The notes: generated by a model from the sequence alone, not told the origin. DNA of 64,000 bases from Bradysia coprophila (GCF_014529535.1 NW_023503501.1:5834150-5898149), one strand, 5' to 3'. Numbered from the stretch's first letter, positions 22,107-35,630 are shown. Numbers and translations: made by a program.

Positions 22107-24984
22107 CCGAACACATCATTTTGCGTATAAGGTTTCAAAATGTCCGAGTGTATTGGTCAAGTTTAAAATTTGTTTTCTAATGCACATAAGTGTATGCTTG
22201 AATCGGCTTGAGTAGACTAACGCTTTTGCACCAGAATAACCATTCGTACTAATATACATACCGGCGACACCGATACTACTATTGCAATATTCAATTGGAT
22301 TCGAAACTCCTTTCATTTATGTTGTATTTCCTAATAAATGTCCTAAGCCGGCCTAATCTATGGACACTCGTTAAATGCACACTAATGCTCGATCGAGACA
22401 ATATTTTACACTTCATTCAATATAAAGTGCATAGGACAAAGGGATTGACTCGCATAAATTCACTCGAGGATATTCTCTGTTATATTTTCTCTATATTATA
22501 GGTGAAACATAATGATGATGATGATGTCCGATGTCTAATTATATTGGAGTATATAATACGGCAGGCGATATTACATAGGGTGTACGTACTGTGGGTGAAT
22601 ATTTTAAAGGTTTTATTTGGGAGGTTTAATTACGTTTCGACAGGAAGTAATCATATTTCTCATCTAAAAATAAAAACATTGACAAACAGGTAAATAGCGA
22701 GGAAAAATGGCAGGAAGTGAACGGAATTAATTTACCAATTTCTGTCAGTCAGTGGTCTGATAGTTAGACAAAATGAAAATTATTTCCACCTCTTGTGCTA
22801 ACTTGGAAATTATGGAGTGGAGAACGAGGAACAATGTGATTAGATCGACGTTGATTGCGATGACAACATTATAACGACGTCAATGTTGAAATTGTTTTTG
22901 TTGAAAATTGGGTATAATTAGAACGTTCCCAACAAAGAAGAAGAAAAAAACTCTTTACAACTATTGTAAAGTCATTGTCTTACTTCCTATTGTTTCCACG
23001 CCAAGCTTACAATATTTACTTTAAATTTTATACGTTCCACTATTATTTAACCAAACAATGAACGAAACGGCTTATTGAAAAACGACTTTTTGACGGTTTT
23101 TGTTTATTTTCACTTACACAAGACATAGAGATGTCTATCTTATCGGTTATGTAAACGAAAAACTCCTCCGTATAATATATTCAATTCAACCTCCCAATTC
23201 AGTGCCTACATCTCAAATAAAGACAAAAGTTTTTGAACACAAATTGAATTCCACAAAACACCTCTCTCTCCCCTGGCCCTGTTACTAGCAACTTCACTCA
23301 TCCCATTCGAAAAATACGAAAGATGAAGAACTTGTTTATGTATTCTTCTGTGTGTGTCCTTTTAAACCCCATATTTTGCTATTCTTATGTTGAACTACAT
23401 TTTACATTGTCGTCCTGCTGAGATAAAAACTTGTAAATCATATACCGTCTCTATTCATGTTTTTCCTTGGAAAACAACCTCTTGGAAAATAAGAAAAAAA
23501 TATGATATTTTATATGGGTGTCTTCCATGAATTGTATCTTATATTCCTGTGTGTATAGACTGTATATTTGGGTATGCATGTATATAGTGTGATGTCATAT
23601 GTATGAGGTATTTATATATATTAACATTTACCATTCACCGCACCCTTTCATTTATATCTATATGAAATGTGGAACAAAAATTCAGTCACTCGTTCTATAC
23701 GTCCTGGTTAGGGTTCCCGTTTTTATTTGCACATGAAGAGAAGATCATTTCGTGTGTGTGTTTTTTTTTCGTCACCAGGATTTCTCATACTCTCTTCCTT
23801 TCCTAAGCCTCAATGGGACTGATATTATTTTCGGTGTTGTGCCTTTGTGTATACACGTATGAAAATAACATTTTATTCTTCGTATCATACAGTAGATATT
23901 GCTGGTATAGCACTACGTATATGTATCGATACACAGATAAATGTTGTGGTGTATCTCTCCAACATCCCTCGTCACTATACATGTTCAAAAACGTTGTCGA
24001 AATCAATAATTGTATAAATATTTAAATTTCTTGACCTATTTTAGAATGTCTCGCTTTCAATTATGAACGAAGTGTATGGTGTACAATTTGAGTAAACCTC
24101 CCCGTCGGTAGAAGTGACGCAAGTCCTAAAATCAACTACTGAGAATAGAAAACTGCACGATGTACCAGACGAACAAAATCGAAATAATTGTGAAAGGCCA
24201 AGGTTGTAGAGTGTTTGTATAGAAGAATTCAGGGCCGCCCTGGCTTGAAAAAGCCCTTCGGTCATTGTATGAAGAAATTTTGTGAAAGGCACATTAATGC
24301 CCTTTATGGATACAAAATCCAAAAGGCATTTTCCCAAACGTGTATTATAGGGACAGGCCGGGCATGGGAGAGTCAGTACTCAGATTACAAGCAAATGTGA
24401 CGATTTTTTTCACGCGAAAACAAATGTGTAGAAATAAAGAAGAGAACAGTATCTACCTTGCTCGCAACAAGACAAAGTGCTCGATAATATTCTCGTATCG
24501 ACAAAGAATGCACTGGTTTGTCGTGATCCTGATACGGAACATAGAGGATTCTGCGGTGTCCTATAAAATTTTTCCCCTGAAAACACAGCTACTTGTGGTT
24601 TTGTGCCGTAAATACAGTCAATCAGTCTGTTAATAAAGATGTGGTAGAATAACCTAAAAATGTCTGCGGCGTAACGTAAATCCCATGGGCGTAACTTGAG
24701 TACATGTTTTTATTTACAAAAAAATCCCTGATTTTTTTGTTGTAAGTTCTCATGAAATTGTTTAAAACATTTCAGAGAAGCTGATTTCTAAATTTGAAAA
24801 CTCTTTCTATGTCACTTCTCCCTCCACAGCGTCAGAGGTAACGATTAACGACAATGGGTTCGTCGGCCATATCTTTCAAACTAACAATCGATTGACACTA
24901 TTTGAGACTCAAACAATCTCCAGGTTGCAATGAAAAAAAGTTCATGAAAATCGGTCAACCGATTCAAGAATAGTTCCAGAGGCA
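22107..24984. other. Long stretch without supported features
   Basis: AT-rich. Overlapping short frames on both strands have no domain or splice support. A (GAT)n-like run lies at about 22511. It could be intergenic or intronic. Confidence 0.4.
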
Positions 24985-25115
24985 CTTAGGTGTTGAGGAC
25001 TTTCGTGCCGCGTCATTCACAATAACCCACAAAGTGACATTTTCCTTATACAAAATGTATCATTTTGTCAATTATTGTGAATGACGTGGCGCGAAATTCC
25101 TAACAGCCCACCAAG
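24985..25115. mobile_element. Inverted-repeat element (~130 bp)
   Basis: Left arm 24985-25025 contains GCGTCATTCACAATAA; right arm 25072-25115 contains its inverted copy TTATTGTGAATGACG, continuing outward with mismatches. An inner pair ACATTTT / AAAATGT is also present. Confidence 0.65.
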
Positions 25116-25173
25116 ATTGGTAATTCGCTTAGAAACAATACTTTTATTGAAGAAAAATCATACACGAAATTTG

Positions 25174-25246
25174 CCCCCAATGGAATTGAACCATTGAACT
25201 CGTTAAGTCATTGAAATCATTGCATCACACCCATTGCTACCACGAC
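25174..25246 (-). repeat. tRNA-derived sequence with intact T-arm
   Basis: Minus strand reads GGTAGCAATGGGTG (A-box-like) and later AATGG-TTCAATT-CCATT, a canonical 5-bp T-stem with a 7-nt loop that is also a B box. The D-arm is short and the acceptor stem is unconvincing, so this is a tRNA relic or SINE head. Confidence 0.6.
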
Positions 25247-25389
25247 GGAAAATGTTGTTGAATATTGTGAATGTAGAAAAAGGAAGGTACATTATTTGTT
25301 CTGGTAAATTTATTCAGAATTTAATATTCAATTTTAGATGAATATTCTCTGTAAAACTGGAAATTCCTCTTCTGTACATTTTGTTCCAG

Positions 25390-25445
25390 CTTCTTCAACA
25401 TGTGCGCAATGACGATTTATTACTTATGGAGATACAATCTACCAG
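25390..25445 (+). CDS. Candidate 56-nt internal exon
   Basis: Acceptor TTTTGTTCCAG ends at 25389 and donor GTAAGA begins at 25446 after CCAG. The frame starting at the first base is open and reads LLQHVRNDDLLLMEIQSTR with a split last codon. The peptide is charged and hydrophilic, unlike the AT-driven noise around it. No neighbouring exon is confirmed and the protein is not recognised. If real, the empty 22-32 kb region is probably intronic. Confidence 0.35.
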
Positions 25446-25449
25446 GTAA

Positions 25450-26780
25450 GATGGAAGCATAGTTTCTATGTTTTATTAATGTTTGACTTGCCATCTGCCC
25501 AGAAGTATTTCACAAATTTGCAGAATATGCAACAGATTTTCTTGGAAACTTTTCAATAAGCCGTAATGCCGTATAACGATATACATCATGCATGGAAAAA
25601 TTTGAATTTAAAGTGCATGTTCATTGACGTAGTCGATGTAATCTCTCTGCAACACAATACACACAAGTACTTAGCGATGGTTGAATGAAACTTGATAGTA
25701 AACTTTTCATTTTGAAGTTCGACATTATTACCCCGTGGAATGAGTAGAAAAATTCCAATGAGTACAATTGGGCGTATCGATGAAATTACACGTCAAATGT
25801 TATTGAATGTTATTGCATACCTACAATACCAACAAATCTTGATGCACATTCCGACAACAAATTAGCTTTTAAAAAACACGGATGAATTGAATGATTGTTT
25901 CGATGATGACCATGATTGGTAAAAGGTGTAATGGTTACTCGTATGCAACAAGCGATTGGGTACTGTACCATCGCAAATACACCGAAACTCAATTTAATAT
26001 TCACCACAACCATTTGATTATAATTCGTTCCGTGTTGCGGCAGGTATAATATGTGACTTTGGAGCCTTCTCCTTTCATGAAGTTAATCGCCGGCAGCTTA
26101 AAGCTTAAAAAAGAGTCGTTAGAATGCTTTTACCTTTGCGATCGGGACCAGAATACATATTATACCCATAACAGCAGGAATAATCCGTCGTGTTGTTGTT
26201 TTTTTTTTGTGATAGCAGATAGGTGACGTGTATATAATCGCACAACGAAAAGGCTATCTGACCATCTTTATGAGTGAGTAATCAAAATGAATACAAGTGG
26301 TTTGTTAATATTGCATTACCAGAAGAGACAGAAAGATGTCTCGAATAGACAAGAGCGCAAAAGAAATAAAATAAAAGCGAGATTGCTATCGTTATCGTAT
26401 TTTCATAAAGAGGAATTGGGAGGACTAAGAATAAATTGGATATTCTTGCTCGAAATTTAATCTTAGAAATGACATTATATTTTTATGATTTCCTTTTGTG
26501 GAAGTTGTTCTCGTCATTACCGTACTTTTACTGTAATACTGAAGCTTTGATTTTGTGATTGTATGTGAATCTTAACGTGTGTGGGTCCATCGAATGAAAA
26601 TGTGAATAGAAACAGATTCTGGATTTTATGGTTGCAGAACCTATCGTTGAGTGGATAAAAGAAAGAAAGTTAGATTCCCTACACGTAATTTTATAGATTG
26701 TTGAAGCGATATCCCACGGATAGTAAAATCCATGGTTGAGTTACGTAAATTGTTGCTGTAGACTTTTTTATACGACATTT
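25450..26780. other. Intergenic or intronic, nothing recognised
   Basis: AT-rich sequence with no supported feature. Confidence 0.35.
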
Positions 26781-26813
26781 TTTCATGCTCACAACGGTTA
26801 TTTGTTGACCGAG

Positions 26814-26878
26814 GGGAGAAAATAGGAAATTCCAACAAGAGCGATGTTTGCTCGAGTTGGAATTTCCTATTTTCTCCC
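26814..26878. repeat. 65-bp hairpin with 23-bp perfect stem
   Basis: GGGAGAAAATAGGAAATTCC (26814-26833) plus three more bases pairs perfectly with 26856-26878 across a 19-nt loop, with extra pairing outward. Size is in the pre-miRNA range, but a perfect stem is more typical of a repeat tip. Related GGGGAGAAAATA words recur near 26945 and 27057. Confidence 0.7.
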
Positions 26879-26949
26879 AGAGGTGAACATAAATCGAAAA
26901 CATCGATTCGCCATGCTATTTTGGACAAAATAAACAAAGTGACAGTTCG

Positions 26950-28030
26950 AATGAGAGAAGGTATATTTTCTCCCCACGGGAGAGAAAGTGTTGCACTTTT
27001 TTCACTAGAAATGTCATTCGAGAAGTCGTCGAGGACAATTCTCTGATGGCCTATTGAGGGGAGAAAATAATGCTTGATTTCCTCTTACTCCGTTTACGCT
27101 CCGTTTAGCTAAACCTCGCCTCTTTTTTGAGGCTGTAAAATAGACTTTTTTTGCGGGCAGAATGATCCAACGAATTTATTGCAATTTTTCTAAATCAGTT
27201 TTTCCTAGGGCGCAGACAAGACGTTCGTTTGTGTTATGAGAGAGAAGTTGCATATAACGTTGTCTGATTGCGGAATTTAGTGTCAGTCTTTTCAAAGTAT
27301 AATTGCGAAGGTCTGGAAGGGAGGGTGAAAGATCAAAAATGTGTTATTTCGGTGTAAACGAAGAAATTTTCGTTGAAATAGAAGAGCTAAATCATGCCAG
27401 CACGTTAGTAAACATTTTTATGGTATGCATTATACTACTAATTCTCGAGCCAGTTTAAAAAGATTTTTTGAAAACCAGGTCTTCTCTACAGAGTTTAAGC
27501 AAAACCCTCGCTAATTTACCGCAATTGTTTACAAAGACCTTACAGACCTGTTTCTCTTTTAAGTAAAGTGCGTTTTATACTTAAGACTTGATTTCTACCT
27601 ACGAAAAAACCCTCCGTTTACTCTTTAAACAATAGAAAAGATGCGTGGTTTAGCTAAATGGAGGCAAAACGGAGAGGTTATCTTGCAAGTGGAAATCAAG
27701 CTTTCTCTCTCATTCTATTATGTTCTAGCGTACGCGTTGAGTACAGAGGGTGAAGTGCCGATAATAATAGTAAAGCACGAAACGCACTATACTCCGTTTA
27801 CTCACTGTTTACGCTAAGGCCGATTCGCAGTGACTCGCTGCTTTTAAAATAATAATGAAAACTGTTCTCTCTTTCCATTGTTATAGTATAAACGGTGAGT
27901 AAACGGAGAGGAGTGTCTTTCGTGTTTTAAGTACAAAACGCACTTCACTCAAGAGAGAAGCAGGTCTGCAGGGTCCTTGGAAAAGCTTGATGAATGCCTA
28001 TTTTTTTTTAAATTTTGCTTTGTTTGCTTA
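26950..28030. repeat. Multi-arm inverted-repeat region
   Basis: Several inverted pairs are nested or interlocked. 27071-27115 pairs with about 27646-27702 (GCTTGATTTCC, CCGTTT, TTTAGCTAAACC). About 27537-27590 pairs with about 27938-27985 (GACCTGTTTCTCT, AAAGTGCGTTTT against AAAACGCACTT). About 27610-27645 pairs with about 27865-27920 (CTCCGTTTACTC). The word ACTCCGTTTAC recurs at least four times. No coding sequence. Confidence 0.6.
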
Positions 28031-31000
28031 ACAGCTCGCTTTTTCACTGAACACTTTTTGTGGAGTGGAAACCATATTAATCAGAAGCAGAAAACCCATC
28101 TCTAATAAAACACATTAATCGCTATTATAAGAAGAGTACCATTTTCTAGCAACTAGCGTCTCTACAGGTGATTGTATAACAAGTCTAGAAAACAATATAT
28201 CGCATAGCAAATGGCTTCAAAAATATAAATTTTTCCGTCAAACAAAATGGTTCGAACAAATGTTTTCCATACAAAGTATAAAAAACAACATTTAGCAATT
28301 CAAACGTTATTTTCCGGCGGAAACAAAACAATTCACTTTTTCAATGTGGAACGCCTATTACACTTGCACGGTGAGACGAAATATAAACATTTTCTAACGT
28401 AATACGCTGTATTATTTGAGTATTCAATTGCATATGTAGTTTTTCATTCGTTTTATTTTCGGAAAAGTTTTAGATTGAATTTTCAATTTTCCTCTTTTCA
28501 ACTTTTTCGAGTAAATTATATTTGGCACACACAACCACACCGCATATAAACCAGGGATATTTTATGCAATTGCGGTCGAAAATACGTATAGCACGTGATA
28601 CTCTCACAATTTCAACAAGTTTTCCAAATTGATTATATAATTTAGCGACAGCTTAATAATTCTTTTGGCAATAGCGCCATGAAGCACAGGTATGTATACC
28701 ACTTTATACCATGAAAAATGACATAAAATACCGTAGGAATACCATTGATTTTAGGCAATTGCCGAAGTCAATTCAATGTCACTGTAACATAAAATCATTA
28801 TTGCCGAAAACTATAACATTCAGAAAATTAAATAACGAGTCGATCACTTTGAACGACATTTAACAGGGCTGCTGGTACAAAAATCAAAAATGTACTAAGC
28901 AGCGACAATAAAAAATTGTTCTAAGTACACCCCTGTTACGTACATATCTAAATGCGGAATAGCATCAGTCTAATGATGAAAACCATTCTGGTTAATCGAA
29001 TGAGTGCAATGCAAAGAGCAAACAAAATCTGTTAAGCACACTTGAAAATATTTTTCGGTCTGATTAGATTTAGGTGTGATTGCAGGCCCGTCTTTTTTTA
29101 TGTTCCATATGAATAGTCGAGAGGAATTGCACTGGATTTGCAACTCTTTGTTTCACTTACAATTCTTTTTTTTACCGTCAACTCTTTTGCAACCCTCATG
29201 AATAGTTAAAGAGTGACGTTATCATCCCATTACTTTCGAATAATGTCGCAGCAAAGTTCACATCATGTAAAACGAATGTGAACAATTAGAGGAACATTAC
29301 TACCTTAAGAGCAGCTTTTTGAGTATTTAATTTGTAACCGAAGAACGTACAAAGTTCAAGTGATTGCGTCACATTTACCATAGAAACTATTCTAAAAAAA
29401 ATATCTTTTTAACTGAGTTTCCACCATTCTTTGCTTCCTCCACTTCCTTTCTTTCCACTTCGACAATAGCTTCTCTGCATAAAAACATAATTTCATAAAA
29501 TGATCCCGTAAACGTTTTTACCGCTGTTTCGCAAATAACAGCTGGGGAAAAAATTCTTTCGAGTACCAAACAGCAAAGAGTATCCCAGGTAGATGCCGTG
29601 TGTATTTAAATTTTCGAACTTTTTTCATTTTATTTCCATTGTGGATTCCCTCTTGAATAATTTCCGTTTTGCGGATGCAAACTCTTTAACAATTGTATTT
29701 TTTTCGCATTCAAAAATACATATTTTTGTTGCCTGTGTACCATACGGAAAATATTTTTTAAGCTACAAACTTCATGTTTATACCAATAAAGCGAAATGAA
29801 TATTTGCTTGTTGAACCGTCCTGTATGGAAAATATATTTTATAACTGAATAGGTTAATCGCATGGCGTTCGATAAACACGATATTTTTCGACAGGAAAAT
29901 TTAAAAAATTCATTTACTTGATGCCTACCCGACGAGTGATTGTGATTGAATTCGAATAATTTCGTTTGAGCATGGGTCAGAAGTCGCAGATAAAGTAGGC
30001 CTTGAGGAGCTTCGGCTGGTGCAAAGAGTATCTTTCAGAAATCATTTAAAGCGCTCGATCTGTCTATGAAATAAGAGTCGGTGTCTGAATATTCTAACAA
30101 TCTGTTTGGAAATGACCTTTCCAATTATTTTGAATATCTTAGCAGTTCTTGGCAGGTCTAACAGGATGTTTAAATTGATTTTGCCACTCAATGACAGAAA
30201 CGTTGTTAATGACTCTCTTGTCATTGGGGTTGTTGCAAAGCATAATGTTTTGCCTGTGGCTTTAAGACGCAAATTATCGTTAACGCGACCTGATCTTATC
30301 ATCGTTCTTCATATAGTCATCCTTGATTATCTCATCTTTCAGTTTTATCTTCACCCTTGTGTTTGATGATGATACTGAGTGATTGAATCCGACCGGATGT
30401 CGCCGATTAGGCGTTTACTTATAATTGTGAACGCGTTGCTTGTTCGCGTCTGACATGTATAATATGTAATCTTGAGAGTCTTATGACCTTACTCATACAG
30501 CCATGCCTATTTATGCAGCGTCTTCTTATAAATTTCTTATTTTTCCAACTTCTCCCATCTCTCCATAACGAGCATATGAGAGAAGTGAGCAAAACAAGAG
30601 AAATAAGGCCCTGCAGCGTAACTAATGTCTACGTATACGACAAAGTGACACACAACTGACAACTAAAGTAGAATATTAACTGAAATTACGCATTTGCAGT
30701 TTGGAAAAAGTTCATAGGTTTTAGTCGATCCACGTCATTCGTACGTCATCTACTTGAGTCCAAGAGAACTTTATAATGACATTGATAAACTGTATTGGTA
30801 TTATTCGCTGCAGCGATCGTGAATCTTATCTTGAAATCGATGGTTCCAACATTCGTCTTGGATTAAATGGGACTAAACGGATAAACAAGCTTGAAATTCA
30901 CTATACTTTGACAGAAGCCGATGACGCGGTTAGGCTCCCTATACATTTTACCCCTTTTTATCCCATTTAACAGAGAATTTTTCAACACACAACCGTCGTG

Positions 31001-32065
31001 GGTTTGCTTATATTCTTGTCTGCTATCAGAAAAATTATTCTGAGATTTCGTGCTATTTATTGGCAACTTATAACAGTTTCAAAATGCTACAATAATAAAA
31101 CGTTCGCTTTAATGTATAATATATTACCCTCCTGCATTATTAATGTAGAGCTTATAGTATGCAACTAAAATGCAAAACGATGAAACTTTGGTAATATTGA
31201 TTTCCGAATTTCCATATTCCAGGTATTATAACTTTAACATTACAAAAGTTCGTCTGAGATCTAATCTCAATTTCAAGTTGACCTTTAAGTACATTTAGAT
31301 TCATAGAATTTTCGGAAATACAGCTTCTGAAGTACTGGATTTATGTGCTTAAGTACGTAATCTTATACTTGGACGAAACAATTATTTAACACTCTACTCT
31401 ACTTGCACTAGCACTTTATACTGATTATTAGAGAGATTGTAGATTAGAGACATATTTGATTTTGTAATTCCACTGCAGATAGTGCAGGTTGCCATATGTT
31501 TAAATAACGGGCTTTTCGCCTAACTAACTGAATGACATTACCAACGAACAATTACAGTAACACAAAGAGACGTTGTCGGTACTAAATCCAAGGCTCAACC
31601 TAATTCAATCAGATGTCATTATTGTGGACAACAACCTGATAAAGCAAGTTATTTGTGTTGCGGTTGAGTTTCGAGCTCACAACCGGCAATTCAATAATTC
31701 AATGTGAAGTCTCGACTTACACTCTGCACTATTATATTGAGTTGTTACTAAAGAAGGTAATCTTGTTTCAGCCATGTAGGTTTTTTGGGAAATTATCTCT
31801 GAAAATATTCACCGGTTTTGTAGTCTGAGAACCAATTCAATTCACAGCCACTTTGCTCTGTAAAGCCAATTGGTTATTTCGTTTTCGCTGTCGATGATAA
31901 CTGAACGACGAAAGTTGACACCAGTCAAAGCACCTAGCAGGGTAATAGAAAAAAATAGAGTAGGACTTTATTCGAAGAATGCGAATATTTCCATACCTTT
32001 TTAGATCCGTACGAAGTACTGGGGTCTTGTGCGTTTACGCATACGTCCGTAACACGTCGAATTGG
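28031..32065. other. Long stretch without supported features
   Basis: Small frames occur on both strands (for example 29387-29569 minus, 30042-30366 both strands), but none has a recognisable domain or clean exon boundaries. Intergenic or intronic. Confidence 0.35.
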
Positions 32066-32069
32066 ACTC

Positions 32070-32760
32070 CCTGAGTAAGGGGAAACCTATTGTGGTTGTC
32101 TAGAGATGCCAAATCAGTGAAAAAAAAAATGTCCGTCTGTCCGTCGGTCCGTCTGTCCGTCTGCACGATAACTTGAGTAAAACGCATTTGATTTTGAAAA
32201 TTCTTTTTTTTTCCCGTTTGGTAATGTCAAAAGACAGGCTAAGTTCGAAGATGAGTGATTTTGGATCGACCCCTCCCGAGCTGTGGCTCAATAAGTGCTT
32301 TACGGTTTTTCGAAGATATCTCCGGACATTCAAACGTTACACTTGTAACTGATACGTCAAATAAAAGGTATTTACAATACCGATCGACCAAAAAAAAGTT
32401 TATGGAAATCGGATGACCGACTCGTGAGTTAGACCCCTTGGTGTGAAACAGGCACAGGGCGGCAAGCAGTTTTTGCTTGTAGGTCGGCCACATTTCAACA
32501 TATTTCGTCTGTTTTAGCTTTATTAGATAGGTATTGACCGTACCAATCAGGGAAAAAAAGTTTTTGAAATTATGCTCTCCGGAGCGTGAGCTAGGTCTCT
32601 TGGAGCGAGCTCTTATCTGGCTACTCGGCCGTACAGTGAACGTGGAGTATTTTGTCAATATCTCGAGTAAATTTTGACCGAATTTCATGAATTTGAAAGG
32701 TATTAACGAATGTAAAGCGTCGGTAAAATTTCCGGTCTCCTGGAGCGACATTTTACTTCA
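32070..32760 (+). repeat. Degenerate tandem repeat, ~160-170-bp period
   Basis: The start (CTGAGTAAGGGGAAACC, then TGTCCGTC repeats) matches 17728-17880. Subsequent units share GGTATT...ACC, AAAAAAAGTTT, GAGCGTGAGCTAGG-like and CTTGG words, recurring near 32369, 32530 and 32699 (161 and 169 bp apart). The repeat keeps a 170-codon frame open on the minus strand, in which the same peptide pattern recurs; this is a repeat artefact rather than a gene. Confidence 0.65.
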
Positions 32761-32770
32761 ACTAACTTTA

Positions 32771-32879
32771 TGGCTTGCAACAGAATTTATCTGGGGTTTT
32801 TTATACGTAGAATGAAAGAGGGTAAGTCCAGCTACAACACCCTATAGTCAGTTCCGCGGATAAATTCTGTTGCAAGCCA
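32771..32879. mobile_element. Short MITE, 109 bp, 22-bp TIRs
   Basis: Ends TGGCTTGCAACAGAATTTAT and its perfect inverse at 32858-32879. The 65-bp centre is unrelated to the ends. No flanking duplication was certain. Confidence 0.75.
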
Positions 32880-33099
32880 GTAGCACTGACCAAACATTGA
32901 CCATATTTTGAGTCATAAGTCTAGAGCGGGTGGCGGCCCATACCGATGATTATACTCTTTATGAAGGTCTGCCAAAGGCCTATATTCCTACAAATTTTCA
33001 ACTTTTAGAAACATGTCTATCTTGAGCTATCACAAAAAAACTGTTTTCACCACCCCTTGACATGCTATGACTTTTCAAGAGTTCACTCCGAAAATGGGA

Positions 33100-33245
33100 A
33101 ACTATCAGAAAAACTAAAAGATCCCTATTTCTTAGAATTGAAAGACGATTCTAACGAGCTATAGCTTGCCTGGATCGCCGAACCATTGTATTTATTTTCA
33201 CCAAAATTGGTTCAAGTTTTGGCGATATCACTCTTAATAATTCTT
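33100..33245. repeat. Fragment of the 61.7/62.7-kb inverted-repeat family
   Basis: AATTGAAAGACGATTCTAACGA, GAGCTATAGCTTG, TGGATCGCCG and TTTTGGCGATAT correspond in order to 62915-63005 (TTGAACGACGATTC, GAGCTATAGCTCG, TGGATCGCTG, TTTTGGCGAATT). Confidence 0.6.
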
Positions 33246-34270
33246 TTGTCAATAAAAACCTTAAATTATACCACACCGATCTTACGATTTTCTTAAGAAA
33301 TGTGCAACTTTGTACTGAGATGGTGCACTGGTTTCATTTTATGGTTTTATCAAATAAGTAAACATAATAATCGCATTATTTTCATGAAAAAATTAATCTT
33401 TAGGCTCTAAAGATTAATTATAACGTTTTTGCGTATTTTCATTTGTAATTATTTTCCAAAACTGATAAATAATGTAGCTGGTCAGGTACACCTGCACGGT
33501 CAGCTATACCCTCGCTTACCTTAGTGGTTAATGCTTATACTTAGACCGTATATGAACAGTTTTGTTTGTAATGAGTGAAAAACAGATGAAACAAAATCAT
33601 TTATAAATTTCACTGACGTCCCCTGTACAGGTAAGTTTTTTTTTTAAATTCACAACGAAAATTATTTTGTTACGCGCCATTGAATTCGTATCTATCTTCT
33701 TTCTTAAAACCTGTCGGTATTGTTTTTGCGTTTCATCTTTTTCATATTATATACCTACTGTAATGACGGAAAAATAAATAAAATCAATAGAGAGATTGAC
33801 ATTTCATTAATTTTGTTTGATTTCCTTGTTGGAAAAAGTTTTGACACAAATCCAAACCTGACTTCAAAACTTTTTTTTTTATCGACCCAATTACTTTGAG
33901 TTTGTAAGCGTATTTAATACACGTCTGTTACACATACCGCTGGTAAATGTTACTATAAAATTTTGTTGATTTTCAAACTTTTTGTATCAACAAACATTTG
34001 GAACGTAGTTTCAATGTTGAGATGAATACGGACAGGTCATACCAAGACAATAACACCAATATCTACAATATGATAAACTGACTTAAACATGTTGTGCACT
34101 AAACATTAGACACACTTTTAATATTGTTTGGGCAGAAAGCAGACGAGTAACTTTGCATTGCTGAGATTGACAATTTTGCCGTAATGCTGCGTTTACTATT
34201 TTTTGTAGCATATGGTAAACAATGGAAAGCACAGCAACTCATAATTACCCTTAATGAGAATTTTTTGTTT
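33246..34270. other. Intergenic or intronic, nothing recognised
   Basis: AT-rich. A donor-like CAGGTAAGT at 33628 has no convincing exon before it. Confidence 0.35.
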
Positions 34271-34279
34271 CTTGTACAG

Positions 34280-34322
34280 GATTGGTTCGTATAAAATTAG
34301 CCGGGGGAGATGCGGGAATTTG
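34280..34322 (+). other. Candidate 43-nt exon
   Basis: Flanked by a strong acceptor (TTTCTTGTACAG) and a donor (TTTG then GTAAGA). Two frames are open over its 43 nt. It may be a 5' UTR exon of the segment at 34398-34489, or chance. Confidence 0.25.
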
Positions 34323-34397
34323 GTAAGAATTCAATTATAATTTTTTTATTGCTCCATAAGTGAAGTTATAAAAATCAATTAAGACAAGCATACGATC

Positions 34398-34489
34398 GAA
34401 GAAAGTCCATGGATTATTCGAGTTATCAAATAGAACATACAGCCGAATTGATTCCATTTAAGAACGAAGAACTGACGACACTTGTCATG
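34398..34489 (+). CDS. Candidate first coding exon, unrecognised
   Basis: An ATG in fair context (AAGTCCATGG, ATG at about 34410) opens a frame reading MDYSSYQIEHTAELIPFKNE and six to seven more residues up to a consensus donor GTAAGT (34490). The peptide is protein-like but short. No downstream exon was identified. Confidence 0.3.
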
Positions 34490-35630
34490 TAAGTACTCGC
34501 TACTTGTAAATTCAAGAATAGCATTCATTCGAGAGAGAGAAAAAAAAATAACCGAAAGACAAATAAATTCACTGTGGAAAATATCCTCCCTAATTAGCGG
34601 TACTTAATTTTAATTAATGCAAACAAATGCACATTTCGTGTTCGCAATATGTTTTCGGGGGGAGTTAAAATGTTCAAAGCAAATAAGATGTGAAAATGGG
34701 TTATTTACCCATTCACTTTCGGTACCATATTATATGATGTGCTGTGTTTTAGTTTATATTTACCATTAAAAATTTGCGAGAATACGTGTTTGATGGTATT
34801 ATGTGTGAGTTGATATTTTCCGTATGCGAACTGTAGTGTGTGATGGGTGGCACTCAGATGCCAAAAATGTATATTTAAGTTTATGCTCTCAGGTATACTA
34901 CATATTATATGTGAAATTCAAATTTATTTCGATGGAAATCACGTGCAACAGAAATGTAAACAACAAACAATTTACATTATGTAAGCGCTGTATATTAGCG
35001 GTGACACAGACGTTGAATGGAAGATCAGCAAAAATTACGAACATATAAAATTATGTTTTAGATTACAGAGAATGTGAATGACGACACTTAACGAATAAGT
35101 AAATTTTAAATACTTTTTAATAAATAGTAACAGCGAAAAGAGGTACAGAAAGGAGTGAACTGAATTAGTTGCGGTTAGTTGACAATTCGCTGCGCTCGAT
35201 AAATCAATTTTCCTTTCGCTTAGAGAGTGGATGGCTTAGAGAAATTTTCTACAATATACCGAAGTTTGCACAGATGTGATCCGACGCGAGCTACCGCGTA
35301 TACTTCTCAGATCAAATTACTTATGTTGAGCATTACAAATGTCGATGTTAATGTATTTTTGCATGGTCATACGTGTACATAAATGGTGGGTATGATTTTT
35401 TAGGACATTCTATTATAGGACTATTAGAGCAAAATGTAAATGATGGGATGTAGTGTGGTAGCGTATTTTGAAGTGGAAAATTGGCGTACGAGTGAGGTTT
35501 GATTAATTCGGTTAATTCCCTTGACTGTAAGTCATGGGTTTTACGAAAACAAATACACCGTACATAACACGTTCACTATGATTAAAAATGTATGGAAATG
35601 TGATGAAAAAACGTTAAATGTAAAATTTTG

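Noticed and set aside
30042..30366. Overlapping 86-codon frames on both strands, considered as a reverse-transcriptase or gag relic
   Set aside because: No motif of either family could be identified in the translation.
32239..32751. 170-codon minus-strand open frame, the longest single frame in the window
   Set aside because: Its peptide repeats with the DNA period of the 32-kb tandem repeat and matches no domain; the frame is a product of the repeat.
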